Shown one piece after another: positions 16,621-24,610 of a stretch of 36,204 nucleotides of DNA (within the stretch, counting starts at the first letter, position 1; each line of letters starts with the position of its first letter). A program made the position numbers and the translations under genes. The stretch lies in the NCBI GenBank assembly GCA_036276235.1, contig DATBDZ010000332.1:1-36204 (forward strand), in the 5' to 3' direction. Under the pieces are notes generated by a model. That model saw only the letters and a list, made by a program, of their open reading frames with translations. It was not told where the DNA came from and ran no database searches. This DNA comes from JANWHF01 sp036276235. Lineage in GTDB: Bacteria; Planctomycetota; Phycisphaerae; Tepidisphaerales; Tepidisphaeraceae.

Positions 16621-18123
16621 ATGAAGCTTGACCCCACAGTTTGTTACCGTGCCGTGTTGGCGCGGGATCGGCGCTATGACGGGCGATTCTTCACCTGTGT
16701 GAAGACGACGGGGATTTACTGCCGGCCTATTTGCCCGGCGCGGCCGCCGAAATTGGAGAATTGCAGATTTGTGCCGACGGCGGCTGCCGCGCAGGAGGCG
16801 GGGTTTCGGCCGTGCCTGCGGTGTCGGCCTGAAAGCTCGCCGGATCTGGATGCGTGGCGCGGGACTTCTGCCACGGTCTCACGGGCGCTCAAGCTCGTTG
16901 AGGGCGGGGCGCTTGACGACGGGGATGTCTCATCGCTGGCTGAACGACTCGGCATCGGCGAGCGTCAGTTGCGTCGGCTGTTTCGAGATCATGTTGGAGC
17001 CGCCCCGGTCACCGTTGCGCAAACCCGCCGCGTTTTGCTTGCCAAGCAGCTGATTCATCAGACGAGTCTCTCGATGATCCAGATCGTCTTGGCCAGCGGC
17101 TTCGGAAGCGTGCGGCGATTCAACGAGATCTTTCAGCAACTCTATCATCGCCCGCCCAGCGAGCTGCGGCGGCATGCTGCTGGGATAACATCGCTTGCCC
17201 CGGAGATCTCCCTCCTGCTGCCTTATCGACCCCCTTACGACTGGGATGCGATGATTCGCTTCCTAAAAGCGCGGGCGATCTCGGGGCTGGAGGTTCTCAC
17301 ATCTGACAGCTATAGCCGCGTCATAGAGCTGGATGAGGCAATTGGATCAATCACGATCACCCATGCGCCGCGGCATTCCGCACTGCGCGCGGTTGTGCGC
17401 TTCCCTCGTTTGAACGCGCTGTCGCTGATCATCACGCGCATCCGCCGAATGTTTGATTTGAGCGCTGAGCCTGGCGCGATCGCGTCGGCGTTGTCATCCG
17501 ATCCGATGTTGGCGCCGCTCGTAGCGGCCCGTCCCGGCTTGCGCGTGCCGGGGGGCTGGGATGGATTTGAGATCGCGGTGCGCGCCATTCTCGGCCAGCA
17601 GATCACGCTGAAGGCGGCTACCCAACTCGCCGGCCGCGTTGTCGCGGCGATGGGTACGCCGACCGCTGAAAACATGGATATTCCGGGCCTCACGCATGCC
17701 TTCCCGCGGCCCGAGCAATTCAATGCCCTAAGCCTGGCGAACCTGGGAATTCCCAGGTCGCGAGCGGCGGCACTTGCCGGCGTCGCATCAGCGCTGCGTG
17801 CCGACCCGCGCCTTTTTGATCCACGCCGCGATCTCGAAGAAGCCGTGGCGCACCTGCGCGATCTCCCGGGCATTGGCGAGTGGACTGCGCAATATATCGC
17901 GATGCGGGCGCTGGGCGAGAGCGATGCGTTCCTCGCCGCTGACGTTGGCGTGCAGAGACGAATGGCCGTCGCGGGACGACGGCCCACGACTTGCGAATTA
18001 CTCGGTCGCGCCGAGTGCTGGCGGCCGTGGCGCGCCTACGCCCTGCTGCATCTGTGGATGTCTGATGCCGACATCCCGAAAATTTCATTACCAAAGGAAA
18101 CCTATCATGCGCTTACAGCTTGA
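16621..18123 (+). CDS. Ada N-terminal regulator fused to AlkA DNA glycosylase
   Basis: 500 aa. The Ada-like zinc domain has C34, C38, C65 and C68 with the spacing of E. coli Ada C38/C42/C69/C72. C34 in TTGIYCRPICPA would be the residue that accepts methyl from phosphotriesters and activates the protein. An AraC-type HTH follows at about 85-180, then an AlkA N-terminal domain (about 190-305) and an HhH-GPD glycosylase domain with LPGIGEWTAQYIAMRAL and catalytic D441 in AADVGV. It would sense alkylation, activate its own operon and excise alkylated bases. The Ada C-terminal methyltransferase is not fused; a separate one follows and overlaps by 17 nt. The ATG at 16621 has no strong ribosome site. 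Confidence 0.95.
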   Translation: MKLDPTVCYRAVLARDRRYDGRFFTCVKTTGIYCRPICPARPPKLENCRFVPTAAAAQEAGFRPCLRCRPESSPDLDAWRGTSATVSRALKLVEGGALDDGDVSSLAERLGIGERQLRRLFRDHVGAAPVTVAQTRRVLLAKQLIHQTSLSMIQIVLASGFGSVRRFNEIFQQLYHRPPSELRRHAAGITSLAPEISLLLPYRPPYDWDAMIRFLKARAISGLEVLTSDSYSRVIELDEAIGSITITHAPRHSALRAVVRFPRLNALSLIITRIRRMFDLSAEPGAIASALSSDPMLAPLVAARPGLRVPGGWDGFEIAVRAILGQQITLKAATQLAGRVVAAMGTPTAENMDIPGLTHAFPRPEQFNALSLANLGIPRSRAAALAGVASALRADPRLFDPRRDLEEAVAHLRDLPGIGEWTAQYIAMRALGESDAFLAADVGVQRRMAVAGRRPTTCELLGRAECWRPWRAYALLHLWMSDADIPKISLPKETYHALTA

Positions 18124-18625
18124 ACGGCGGGCATTCCCCATCTCAACTTTGCTGCTGGTCACCGACGATGCCGGAGTCCTTCGCGCGCTGGAATTCGCAG
18201 ATCATGAGGCGCGCATGCATCGCCTATTGCAGAGCCACTATCACGATTACACGTTGCGAGATGGCGCAGCGCCGACGTCGATCACCGAGGCGCTGGACGC
18301 CTACTTCGAGGGCGATCCCGATGCGCTTGCGGACATCCCCGTCGCCACAGGCGGCACGTCATTCCAGCGCGAAGTGTGGAAAGCATTGCGCGAGATTTCC
18401 CCTGGAACGACGATCAGCTACGGCGAGCTTGCGGCAAATGTCGGCCGACCCAGCGCCAGCCGCGCGGTCGGCGCCGCAAATGGGGCCAATCCGATCGCGA
18501 TCGTGGTCCCCTGCCATCGCGTCATCGGCGGCAACGGGACACTTACCGGCTATGCCAGCGGACTCGCGCACAAGCAATGGTTGCTCAACCACGAGCGGCG
18601 GTTTTCGCGGGTAGTTGCTCGATAG
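18107..18625 (+). CDS. ogt: Methylated-DNA--protein-cysteine methyltransferase
   Basis: 172 aa, suicide enzyme that removes methyl from O6-methylguanine. An N-terminal ribonuclease-H-like domain precedes the C-terminal domain with TSFQREVWKALREISPGTTISYGELA and the active-site motif IVVPCHRVIG, with acceptor C136. GRPSASRAVGAANGANP (DNA-binding helix with the arginine finger) is intact. AAGGAA lies about 10 nt before ATG 18107. The start lies inside the Ada-AlkA gene, so the two are translationally coupled and together supply the functions E. coli divides between Ada, AlkA and Ogt. Confidence 0.95.
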   Translation: MRLQLERRAFPISTLLLVTDDAGVLRALEFADHEARMHRLLQSHYHDYTLRDGAAPTSITEALDAYFEGDPDALADIPVATGGTSFQREVWKALREISPGTTISYGELAANVGRPSASRAVGAANGANPIAIVVPCHRVIGGNGTLTGYASGLAHKQWLLNHERRFSRVVAR

Positions 18626-18650
18626 CAACTGACAACTAACAACTAGCAAC

Positions 18651-19442
18651 TTATTTCCCATATTCATCATGTCGCCGCATCCAGAAGCCGCTCTCGTTGC
18701 GGCCGCGCGGGGCGCGGTCGAGCCATTGGTAGACGCCCCAGAGACCGTCCAGTCCGCGCGCGTAGGCTGAGTAGGTGTGGTAGACGACGCCATCTTCGAG
18801 GGCGAAGGCGCTCATGCCGGGGGCTTGCCGCGTGAATGTCGCCCAATCTGTGCCGGCGCTGCCCGCGATCTGGGCGCGGGCGGCTTGGGCAGCGGGATTG
18901 GGGGCCGGGTTGTTTGCGGCAACGTTGGCCGTGCGCGAATCCAGTCCGCTCTTGCGGTAGTTGTAGTCGGTATCTCCCGTTCGCTGCTGCTCCGGAGTGT
19001 AGGAAACATTGAAGTCGAAATTGAAATCGCTCTCGCCCGAGGAGGCCCAGGGAAACGTCCACCCCATCCGCCGCTTGTAGGCTTGAAGCTTCGCGAGCGG
19101 CGCACGCGAGACCGCCCAAAGCATGACATCATGATTGGCCAGATGAACGGCGATGCCGTTGAACCCATCGGCGATCGCCGAGCAGTGCGGGCACCCGGCG
19201 GCATACTCCGGGCCAAACATGAAGTGATAGACGAGTAATTGCGAGCGCCCTTTGAACAAGTCCGCCAGCGCGGCGCTCCCTTCGTCGGTTTCGAATGCGT
19301 ATTGCTTGTCGATCCGGACCCAGGGCAATTCCTGACGCTTGCGCGCCACTTCATCGCTGCGGCGCGTCAGTTCCTTTTCTTCCTTGAGCAATGCAAGGCG
19401 CGCGGCAAGCCGCTCTTCTCGGCTTGATGTCTTATGTTGCAT
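18651..19442 (-). CDS. DUF899 thioredoxin-like protein
   Basis: 263 aa, full length for DUF899. The family features are the N-terminal charged helix (EERLAARLALLKEEKELTRRSDEVARKR), the ELPWVRIDKQYAFET strand, and a thioredoxin-like core with LLVYHFMFGPE and GCPHCSAIADG, where a CxxC sits at the usual redox position. LWAVSRAPLAKLQAYKRRMGW and FNFDFNVSYTPEQ follow, and the C-terminal half carries GVVYHTYSAYARGLDGLWGVYQWLDRAP. The biochemical role of the family is unproven. Ribosome site AAAGGAG lies 8 nt before ATG 19442. It is convergent with ogt. Confidence 0.9.
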   Translation of the reverse strand: MQHKTSSREERLAARLALLKEEKELTRRSDEVARKRQELPWVRIDKQYAFETDEGSAALADLFKGRSQLLVYHFMFGPEYAAGCPHCSAIADGFNGIAVHLANHDVMLWAVSRAPLAKLQAYKRRMGWTFPWASSGESDFNFDFNVSYTPEQQRTGDTDYNYRKSGLDSRTANVAANNPAPNPAAQAARAQIAGSAGTDWATFTRQAPGMSAFALEDGVVYHTYSAYARGLDGLWGVYQWLDRAPRGRNESGFWMRRHDEYGK

Positions 19443-19487
19443 GGGGTGGTCTCCTTTGCTTTAGCGATCTCTAACGCGCTTCCCTGC

Positions 19488-19505
19488 GGATCGGAGTACC
19501 GATCC
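19488..19505. repeat. Solitary hairpin with AGTA loop
   Basis: A perfect 7-bp stem GGATCGG/CCGATCC around AGTA (hexamer GAGTAC at 19494-19499). The stem is unlike any other in the window, but the loop and closing pair follow the same rule. It lies 46 nt upstream of the DUF899 start. Confidence 0.8.
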
Positions 19506-19549
19506 TTCGGGGCGCGGCGGATGAGCGTCAAATTAATCCTGTCTGCTCC

Positions 19550-19635
19550 GGGTGCCACAGGTCGGCGTACTCGCAGACCTGTGCGGTTTGGACGTGCCTA
19601 GAACACAGGTCTCGGAGTACCGCGACCTGTGGCAC
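19550..19635. repeat. Family J inverted repeat (GGGTGCCACAGGTC)
   Basis: The outer words GGGTGCCACAGGTC and GACCTGTGGCACCC face each other. Each arm is itself a hairpin: CACAGGTCGGCG with CGCAGACCTGTG around TACT (core 19567-19572), and CACAGGTCTCGG with CCGCGACCTGTG around AGTA (core 19615-19620), each with one internal mismatch. Confidence 0.88.
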
Positions 19636-19696
19636 CCATATTTTGTTCACGGAGGCCGGCCACACTTTCTGGCTCTCAATTAACTGCGGGCGGAAG

Positions 19697-20191
19697 TTAT
19701 CCCTCATCGCCGCTGGGGCCGTAGCTTGAGGGGACTTTGGCGCCGGTGAGTCTGAGATAGACGCCCAGTTGCCCGCGATGCTGGATCCAATGGTTCAGCA
19801 TGATCGAGCGCAGAAACGCCACCTTGGGCATGGTCATGATCGGCTTTCCATCCTTCATGGCCGACCAGTTGGTCATCAGGCGGGCATCGTCGAGCGTGGG
19901 AAGAATTTCCCGCACGGTCGCGACGCTCTTCTCATGATTGTCGAGAATTTCCTGCACGCTCGCCGGCTGCTTAAACAACGTCGCAAAATCCGGCAGCGGC
20001 GACTCATCGAGGGTTGCCGCGCGGACGACGTTTCCGGGGACGATCGCGATGTGCCGCGCCAGTGCGCCGGCGGTATGCGACTTTTCGTGCGGCTTCCAAC
20101 CCAGCTTGTCCTGCGGAACGCGCTCCAGAAATTTGCGCGTGATCTTGGCCTCATGTTCAAATTCAGCAAGCATGGCGTGTGCAATGGACAT
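19697..20191 (-). CDS. DinB-family protein
   Basis: 164 aa four-helix-bundle protein of the DinB/YfiT type. The metal-site histidines are H47 (GALARHIAIVPG), H134 and H138 (LNHWIQHRGQL), the expected triad. Members are often thiol-dependent S-transferases or of unknown role; no substrate can be named. Ribosome site AAGGAG lies 5 nt before ATG 20191. The gene lies between DUF899 and SRPBCC genes on the same strand, all small soluble proteins of a kind often found in stress-related clusters. Confidence 0.9.
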   Translation of the reverse strand: MSIAHAMLAEFEHEAKITRKFLERVPQDKLGWKPHEKSHTAGALARHIAIVPGNVVRAATLDESPLPDFATLFKQPASVQEILDNHEKSVATVREILPTLDDARLMTNWSAMKDGKPIMTMPKVAFLRSIMLNHWIQHRGQLGVYLRLTGAKVPSSYGPSGDEG

Positions 20192-20276
20192 TTGTGCTCC
20201 TTAAAAAGAGGTTTGAGTTGAATGATTTTTCATGAATCTTCGATAATCCCCGCTCGCGAAGCAGGAAGTAGTCATA

Positions 20277-20410
20277 CTCCCTCTCCCCTGTACTCAGGGG
20301 AAGGGTTGGGGTGAGGGGACGAACGCGTCAACTTGTGAACGGCGCCATATCGCGACCCGCTGTCCCCTCACCCTGCCCTCTCCCCTGAGTACAGGGGAGA
20401 GGGTTCTGAG
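20277..20410. repeat. Family A element, copy 4
   Basis: Cores GTACTC at 20290-20295 and GAGTAC at 20397-20402. The left arm has GGGGAAGGG for GGGGAGAGGG. The interior (GACGAACGCGTCAACTTG, GCCATATCGCGA, GTCCCC) matches copy 2 in the same orientation. It lies between two minus-strand genes. Confidence 0.93.
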
Positions 20411-20493
20411 AGCGCCGGCTCGCTGTAGCAACATTCTCGGAGCAGATACTCCCTCGGTGGTTGCTAGCGGTGGTATCCTGAATCGTGAGGCAC

Positions 20494-20931
20494 TCAAGCC
20501 CGCTTCTTCTCGGCCGCCGCGCGGATATGCTCGAGCATTTCTCCCCATCCTTTGCCCACATTTTGCTCGAGCCCGTCTTCAATCATTCCGAAAGCCTGAT
20601 GCGTGAACTTCAGCAGCGTGCCGCCGGCTTGTTCGGTCAGGCGATACTGAATGTGCGACGCCACCGGGTAGGACATCATCGTTGGCCCGACCAGTTCCAG
20701 CACCTTGGGCGGCTTGATCACCTGCACGTGTCCCCACAGGTGGCCGGTGTTGTCGCCCAGGTCGCGGAACCAGCGCCCGCCGACCCACGGCTCCAGCTTC
20801 ATCTTCATTTCTTTCATCGGCCCGTGCGGCTCAAGCAGGGTTTCAAAAACGACATCCGCCGGCGCGGCAATCTGTACTTCCTTGACGACACGCAACGTTT
20901 TGAGTGCCGATGAGAGTTCTTCAGCGATCAT
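20494..20931 (-). CDS. SRPBCC-domain protein (AHSA1/START-like)
   Basis: 145 aa, single helix-grip domain. Features are the opening VVKEVQIAAPADVVFETLLEP, the middle WVGGRWFRDLGDNTGHLWGHV with a VLELVGP strand, and the closing FTHQAFGMIEDGLEQNVGKG-WGEMLEHIR helix. Such proteins bind hydrophobic ligands in a cavity; the ligand here is unknown. GAAGGAG lies 7 nt upstream of ATG 20931. The start overlaps a short ORF (20921-21076) by 11 nt. In many bacteria an ArsR-family regulator precedes this type of gene; here a full ArsR gene is absent, though a candidate operator is present upstream. Confidence 0.88.
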   Translation of the reverse strand: MIAEELSSALKTLRVVKEVQIAAPADVVFETLLEPHGPMKEMKMKLEPWVGGRWFRDLGDNTGHLWGHVQVIKPPKVLELVGPTMMSYPVASHIQYRLTEQAGGTLLKFTHQAFGMIEDGLEQNVGKGWGEMLEHIRAAAEKKRA

Positions 20932-21076
20932 GATGTTTCTCCTTCGAATGAGGTTTGTGGTTGGAACCGGTGCGGTTGCGCGCGGCGAGATTCTTCGCCT
21001 TCAGCTCCGCGGCTTTCTTCATCCTAGCCAGATGCTCGGCCCAGAATCGCTCGAAATCGTGATTTGGGTCGTTCAC
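20921..21076 (-). CDS. Short basic ORF upstream of the SRPBCC gene
   Basis: 51 aa from GTG 21076. It is a charged peptide beginning VNDPNHDFERFWAEHLARMK and continuing with Lys/Ala helix-like sequence, ending in a His/Lys-rich tail. The stop overlaps the SRPBCC start by 11 nt, and the ribosome site of that gene lies inside this ORF, consistent with translational coupling. The FERFWAEHLARM stretch faintly resembles C-terminal helices of ArsR regulators that usually precede SRPBCC genes, so it could be a regulator remnant; this is speculative. No good ribosome site is seen for the GTG. Confidence 0.35.
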   Translation of the reverse strand: MNDPNHDFERFWAEHLARMKKAAELKAKNLAARNRTGSNHKPHSKEKHHDR

Positions 21077-21089
21077 GGCTTCCGACCAT

Positions 21090-21111
21090 TATATTCCGTT
21101 ATGGGAATATA
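21090..21111. promoter_or_regulatory. Candidate operator, 8-6-8 inverted repeat
   Basis: TATATTCC and GGAATATA are exact inverted arms with a 6-nt spacer, 14 nt upstream of the GTG of the short ORF and in much more AT-rich sequence than its surroundings. Position and size fit a dimeric repressor site for the SRPBCC operon; the AT-rich arms could also overlap a -10 box. Confidence 0.45.
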
Positions 21112-21171
21112 TCAAGCCAAAAAATAATTTCCCTCGCCCGTCCCAACCCCAAGCGCCTATTGCGGCACGAC

Positions 21172-21596
21172 TTAACGGGCTAGGTCCGCCCTCTCCAGCG
21201 TCACGCTGTTTTGCTTGCTGTTGCGCCCCTGATGTGTGAGCAATTCGAACCGAAGATCGGCAGTTCGTCCGGCCTCAATGGTCGTCTGAAACTGCGCGGT
21301 TCGATAGTCGTGCAAAATTGGATCGAGCGAAGTGCGAAAGACTGCGTGGCCGTCGAACGATCGGCGGACTTCGACTTCAATTGGCTTGGCAGAATAATTG
21401 CGAATGCGCTGGCTAGAAAGTTGATGATCGTCCCAGCCGGCCACCGCGGAGTTGACACCGATCCGGGCTGCACCGTCGCCGACACGGCTAAAGATTTCAG
21501 CGCCGTTGATCTGCATCCAGATCTCATCTCGCTACGACTTGAGCTTGAGCAACTGATTGCCACCAGCAGCAAGATCGCGCGAAGACGAATACTCAC
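21172..21596 (-). pseudogene. Decayed copy 2: signal peptide out of frame with conserved C-terminal domain
   Basis: A GTG at 21596 overlaps the stop of copy 1 (GTGA) and encodes a lipoprotein-like leader, MSIRLRAILLLVAISC. That frame does not lead into the conserved domain. The domain frame, 21516-21172, gives 114 aa beginning MQINGAEIF. Just upstream it reads KLKS, a TAG stop, then RDEIW, where copy 1 reads KLKVWRDEIW, so a Trp codon has become amber. About 80 of 114 residues match copy 1. It looks like a fusion of a leader to the last domain with a lost frame. Expression of the 114-aa ORF from its internal ATG is possible but has no ribosome site. Confidence 0.65.
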
Positions 21597-22508
21597 GGCT
21601 TCACCTCAACATTTTCCAGCGTCACATTATTCTGCTTGGCGTTGCGACCCTGATGTGTCAGCAGCTCAAAATATAGTTCGGTCTTCTGGCCGGCTTCAAG
21701 ATTGGCTTGAAACTGCACCGTGCGATAATCGTGCAAGGTGGGCTTCAGCAGGCTGCGAAAAACATTGTGCCCATCGAAACTGCGGCGGACTTCCACCTCG
21801 ATCGGTTTGCTCGAATAGTTTCGGATGCGCTGGCTGAAGAGCTGATGTTCATCCCATCCGGCGATCGAAGAATTCACCTCGATGCGGACGGCGCCGTCGC
21901 CGACGCGCCGAAACACATTTGTGCCGTTGACCTGCATCCAGATCTCATCGCGCCAGACCTTCAGCTTGACCAGCTCGAAAATAACCTCCGGGTCCGGCCC
22001 GAGGTTGACCTCGATCTTGTCGCCGATCGGTACATACCTGATGGGCTGGGCCGCAAGGTACGACAGCCCATCGTGCCCGTTATCGCGAAAGACGCGGATA
22101 GTTAAAGCTCTTTGCGAGTTTTCCCAGGATGTAGCTGATTCGGACTCGTGCCGACCCCGAGTCGCTGGACCCGACGGCCCAGACCAGCGATGCCTCGTTG
22201 GGCGGATAGCTGACCGACAACACCTTTACATCAAGATTCTTCTCCCCGACTGGCGCGAGCACGCGAAAGACGATGCTCTGGGCATCGATCTGCGTGTTGG
22301 CCCAGGAGAAATCGACCTGGTTTTCCCCCTTCACCAGTGGCACGATCCGTTCTTCCTCCACGAGCGTGGAATTCGGATTATCCAACTGAATCTCCACCCG
22401 CTCGCGGATCGGCAGCGTGATCAGCTTGATCCTCGCATACGCCCTATCTGGCAAACTTACGAACAGTATTGCGAGAATGCAGTAGGTCGCCGTTCGAGTC
22501 ATTCGCAT
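21593..22508 (-). pseudogene. Decayed copy 1: DUF4139-like secreted protein with frame break
   Basis: The N-terminal part, 22508-22080 (142 aa), has a signal peptide ending YARI, then beta-rich sequence ending SARVRISYILGKLAKSFNYP. The C-terminal part is open in another frame from before 22090 to 21593, reading TIRVFRDNGHDGLSYLAAQP, then IGDKIEVNLGPDPEV, then the 114-aa domain also in copy 2. From memory of DUF4139-type beta-sandwich proteins, SFNY should be followed by a long middle region, so an internal deletion plus frameshift near 22085-22100 is the simplest reading. An assembly or sequencing error would explain the frame change but not the missing middle. Confidence 0.6.
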
Positions 22509-22629
22509 GCCAGGCTCCTGTCGTTGAGTTCGTGGTAATCAGCGCAACGAACCCTTTGACGCGGGCAGGCGCGGGAAGTTTCAAGGAGAGCGAACGGCCG
22601 ATAAGAACGGTCTTGCGAGCAAGGGAAGT

Positions 22630-22703
22630 GGGAATTTGAAATTTGAGATTGAAAATTTGAAATTTCTGATTTCAGATCTGGGAATCTGAGAACTGAAATT
22701 CAA
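22630..22703. repeat. AT-rich GAAATTTGA word array
   Basis: Degenerate words (GGAATTTGAAATTTGAGATT, AAATTTGAAATTTC) followed by partly inverted words (CTGATTTCAGATC, GAACTGAAATTC). It resembles the arrays at 167 and 2750 in style. It lies between the start of copy 1 and a terminator; no gene is seen in 22509-22708. Confidence 0.55.
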
Positions 22704-22708
22704 GGAGC

Positions 22709-22747
22709 AAAAAAAACGGGCACGGCGTTCATCCGAACGCCGTGCCC
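22709..22747 (-). terminator. Intrinsic terminator of the 22782-24563 gene
   Basis: A perfect 13-bp stem (GGGCACGGCGTTC with GAACGCCGTGCCC) has a 4-nt loop. On the minus strand it is followed by eight T residues (A-run at 22709-22716). It lies 34 nt after the stop at 22782. Confidence 0.93.
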
Positions 22748-22781
22748 AATTTCATTTTTGCTTTTCGATCCGGTCGGAAGA

Positions 22782-24563
22782 CTACAGCTTTCCATTCCCT
22801 CCGCCCTGCATCTGCTGATAGGCTTGCAGGCCGGCGGAGATCAGGCTGCTGACGGTCTGCGACGGGATGAACATTTCCCCGCGCACGGCGGGGCCGTCGG
22901 TGCCGGCGGCAAAGCCCAGCGGGGGCAGGTCTGTGGGGACCTTCACGTTTCCCGGTAGCACGCCGAACTGCGCAGCATACTTGGCCGCCGCCGACACGAT
23001 GTTGTCCAGCGACACGTAGTATTCCAGCGAGCGATCCTTGGGCAGCTGCCCCGAAATCATTTTCACGCCACTGTTGCTCGAGAGCACGTCGGCGTTCGAC
23101 TTGGCCGATGCAACAGCATCGCTCACGAGCTTATCGCTTCCGCCCTGAACGAGGACCAATGTCTTGTCATTCACTACGCCCATCGTTCCACCCATTCCGT
23201 TGGGGCCGTAGATCATGTCCATCATGCTCTTCATCTGCGCCGCCTGCGGGTCCTTGGGGTCGGTCGTGATGTTCATCATGTATGTATCGAGGGAGACGCC
23301 ATCAACGGTCTTGGCCGCCGGAGTCAGATCAAACTTGATCGAGCCGGCTTCCTTGGGGAGCAGGGCAAACAGATCGCCCATTCCCTTGAGCATCTTGATC
23401 TCGGCATCATGAGCCGCCTTGGCGTTTCCTTCGACGACCGCGACTGACTGGATAATGCTCTCAGTCCCCAGTGCACCGGTCGGCATCGGATAGCCGGCGC
23501 TCACGCGGCTGATCGAGCCGGCCAGCGTCTTGGCTGATTCAAGGAGAGTGGCGATCTGCTTACCAGTGTCGCCGCTCTTGGCCAGCTCCGCGTTGATCGG
23601 ATCGATGCAATCGCTGACCACTTTACCGAAGGCCTTCGGATCGACGGCCATTCCGCCGAACGCGAAATACTTGCGATCGGGCAGGCCGGCGATGAGCGGC
23701 TTGCCGGTGTTCTTGAACTGCGCGATGGTCGTGCCGAGCTTGGAGTCGGCGGCAAACTCGGAGACGCCGCCCAGGGCGATCCCCTTGTCGTTGAAGTTGA
23801 CGCTGAAGACGACGCCGGTGCTATCGCTGAGGAATCGCTCCATCAGATCGAAGATCTGATTCATGACAACCTTGGCCACTCCCGCAAACGGCTTGGAGTT
23901 TGGGTCATCGCCGATGTTCTTCAACGCTTCATCGACGGCCTGCTGGCGGTTCTTGTGCATTGCGTCCAGGGCCTTGGTTCGCACCTGCGGGACATTGATA
24001 AAGACGATCGCATCCTTACCGCTCACGTCTTTGCTGATTGCCGGGCCGAACTTGAGGCTGCCGCTCTGACGGGACAGCGTTTCCTTGTCATGGCTGCCGA
24101 CGGCGTAGTTGCCGCGATGTATGAGGAAGAGACTGGGCCCATCGGGCGTCTTCACCTCTGAGACGCCGGCGGTTTCAGCGCCGACGGCCTCGAAGTTGGA
24201 GACGAATGCCTTGTAATCGTCCACCGGCACCATCGCCAGGAACTTGGGCGGATTCGCATCAGGATCGAGAATCGCGATGGCCAGGTCGCCCGATTTATTT
24301 ACGCCCTTGGAAACCTTTGCCTGCTCCATCAGCGCGCCCAGAGGATCCTGGAACAGCGGCTGGATTTGATCGAGGCCAAAATCCTTGGCGAGCTTGGCGA
24401 TCTTGGTGTTGGTCCCCTGCAGGTTACTGATCTTGATCACGATGGCGGCATCCGCCGGCACCATGTCCAGGACCTGCGCCCACGCTGCCGAGCACCAGGC
24501 CATCGCCGCCAGCGCAAACACCGCGGCAAGGCGGCGCATCGTTACGATTCGATTCACGTTCAT
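22782..24563 (-). CDS. Large secreted protein of unknown function
   Basis: 593 aa from ATG 24563, with AAAGGAG 5 nt upstream. The signal peptide has an RR-containing n-region and hydrophobic core (LAAVFALAAMAWCSAAWA), cleaved before QVLDMVPADAA. The mature protein is built of alternating strands and helices (VPADAAIVIKISNLQGTN, LAIAILDP, KFLAMVPVDDYKAFVSNFEA, IVFINVPQVR), a pattern of DUF3352-like exported proteins, but I cannot confirm the family. It contains only one Cys, in the signal peptide, so the mature form has none. It is the last gene after an ECF sigma operon and ends in a strong terminator. Confidence 0.8.
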   Translation of the reverse strand: MNVNRIVTMRRLAAVFALAAMAWCSAAWAQVLDMVPADAAIVIKISNLQGTNTKIAKLAKDFGLDQIQPLFQDPLGALMEQAKVSKGVNKSGDLAIAILDPDANPPKFLAMVPVDDYKAFVSNFEAVGAETAGVSEVKTPDGPSLFLIHRGNYAVGSHDKETLSRQSGSLKFGPAISKDVSGKDAIVFINVPQVRTKALDAMHKNRQQAVDEALKNIGDDPNSKPFAGVAKVVMNQIFDLMERFLSDSTGVVFSVNFNDKGIALGGVSEFAADSKLGTTIAQFKNTGKPLIAGLPDRKYFAFGGMAVDPKAFGKVVSDCIDPINAELAKSGDTGKQIATLLESAKTLAGSISRVSAGYPMPTGALGTESIIQSVAVVEGNAKAAHDAEIKMLKGMGDLFALLPKEAGSIKFDLTPAAKTVDGVSLDTYMMNITTDPKDPQAAQMKSMMDMIYGPNGMGGTMGVVNDKTLVLVQGGSDKLVSDAVASAKSNADVLSSNSGVKMISGQLPKDRSLEYYVSLDNIVSAAAKYAAQFGVLPGNVKVPTDLPPLGFAAGTDGPAVRGEMFIPSQTVSSLISAGLQAYQQMQGGGNGKL

Positions 24564-24610
24564 AGCTTCTCCTTTGCTACCCTTTGTCTCTTGCATCCCT
24601 TGTCTATGTG

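Noticed and set aside
3671..20410. Family A elements as intrinsic terminators
   Set aside because: No T-tract follows the stems, and two of four copies lie between divergent starts where no transcript ends.
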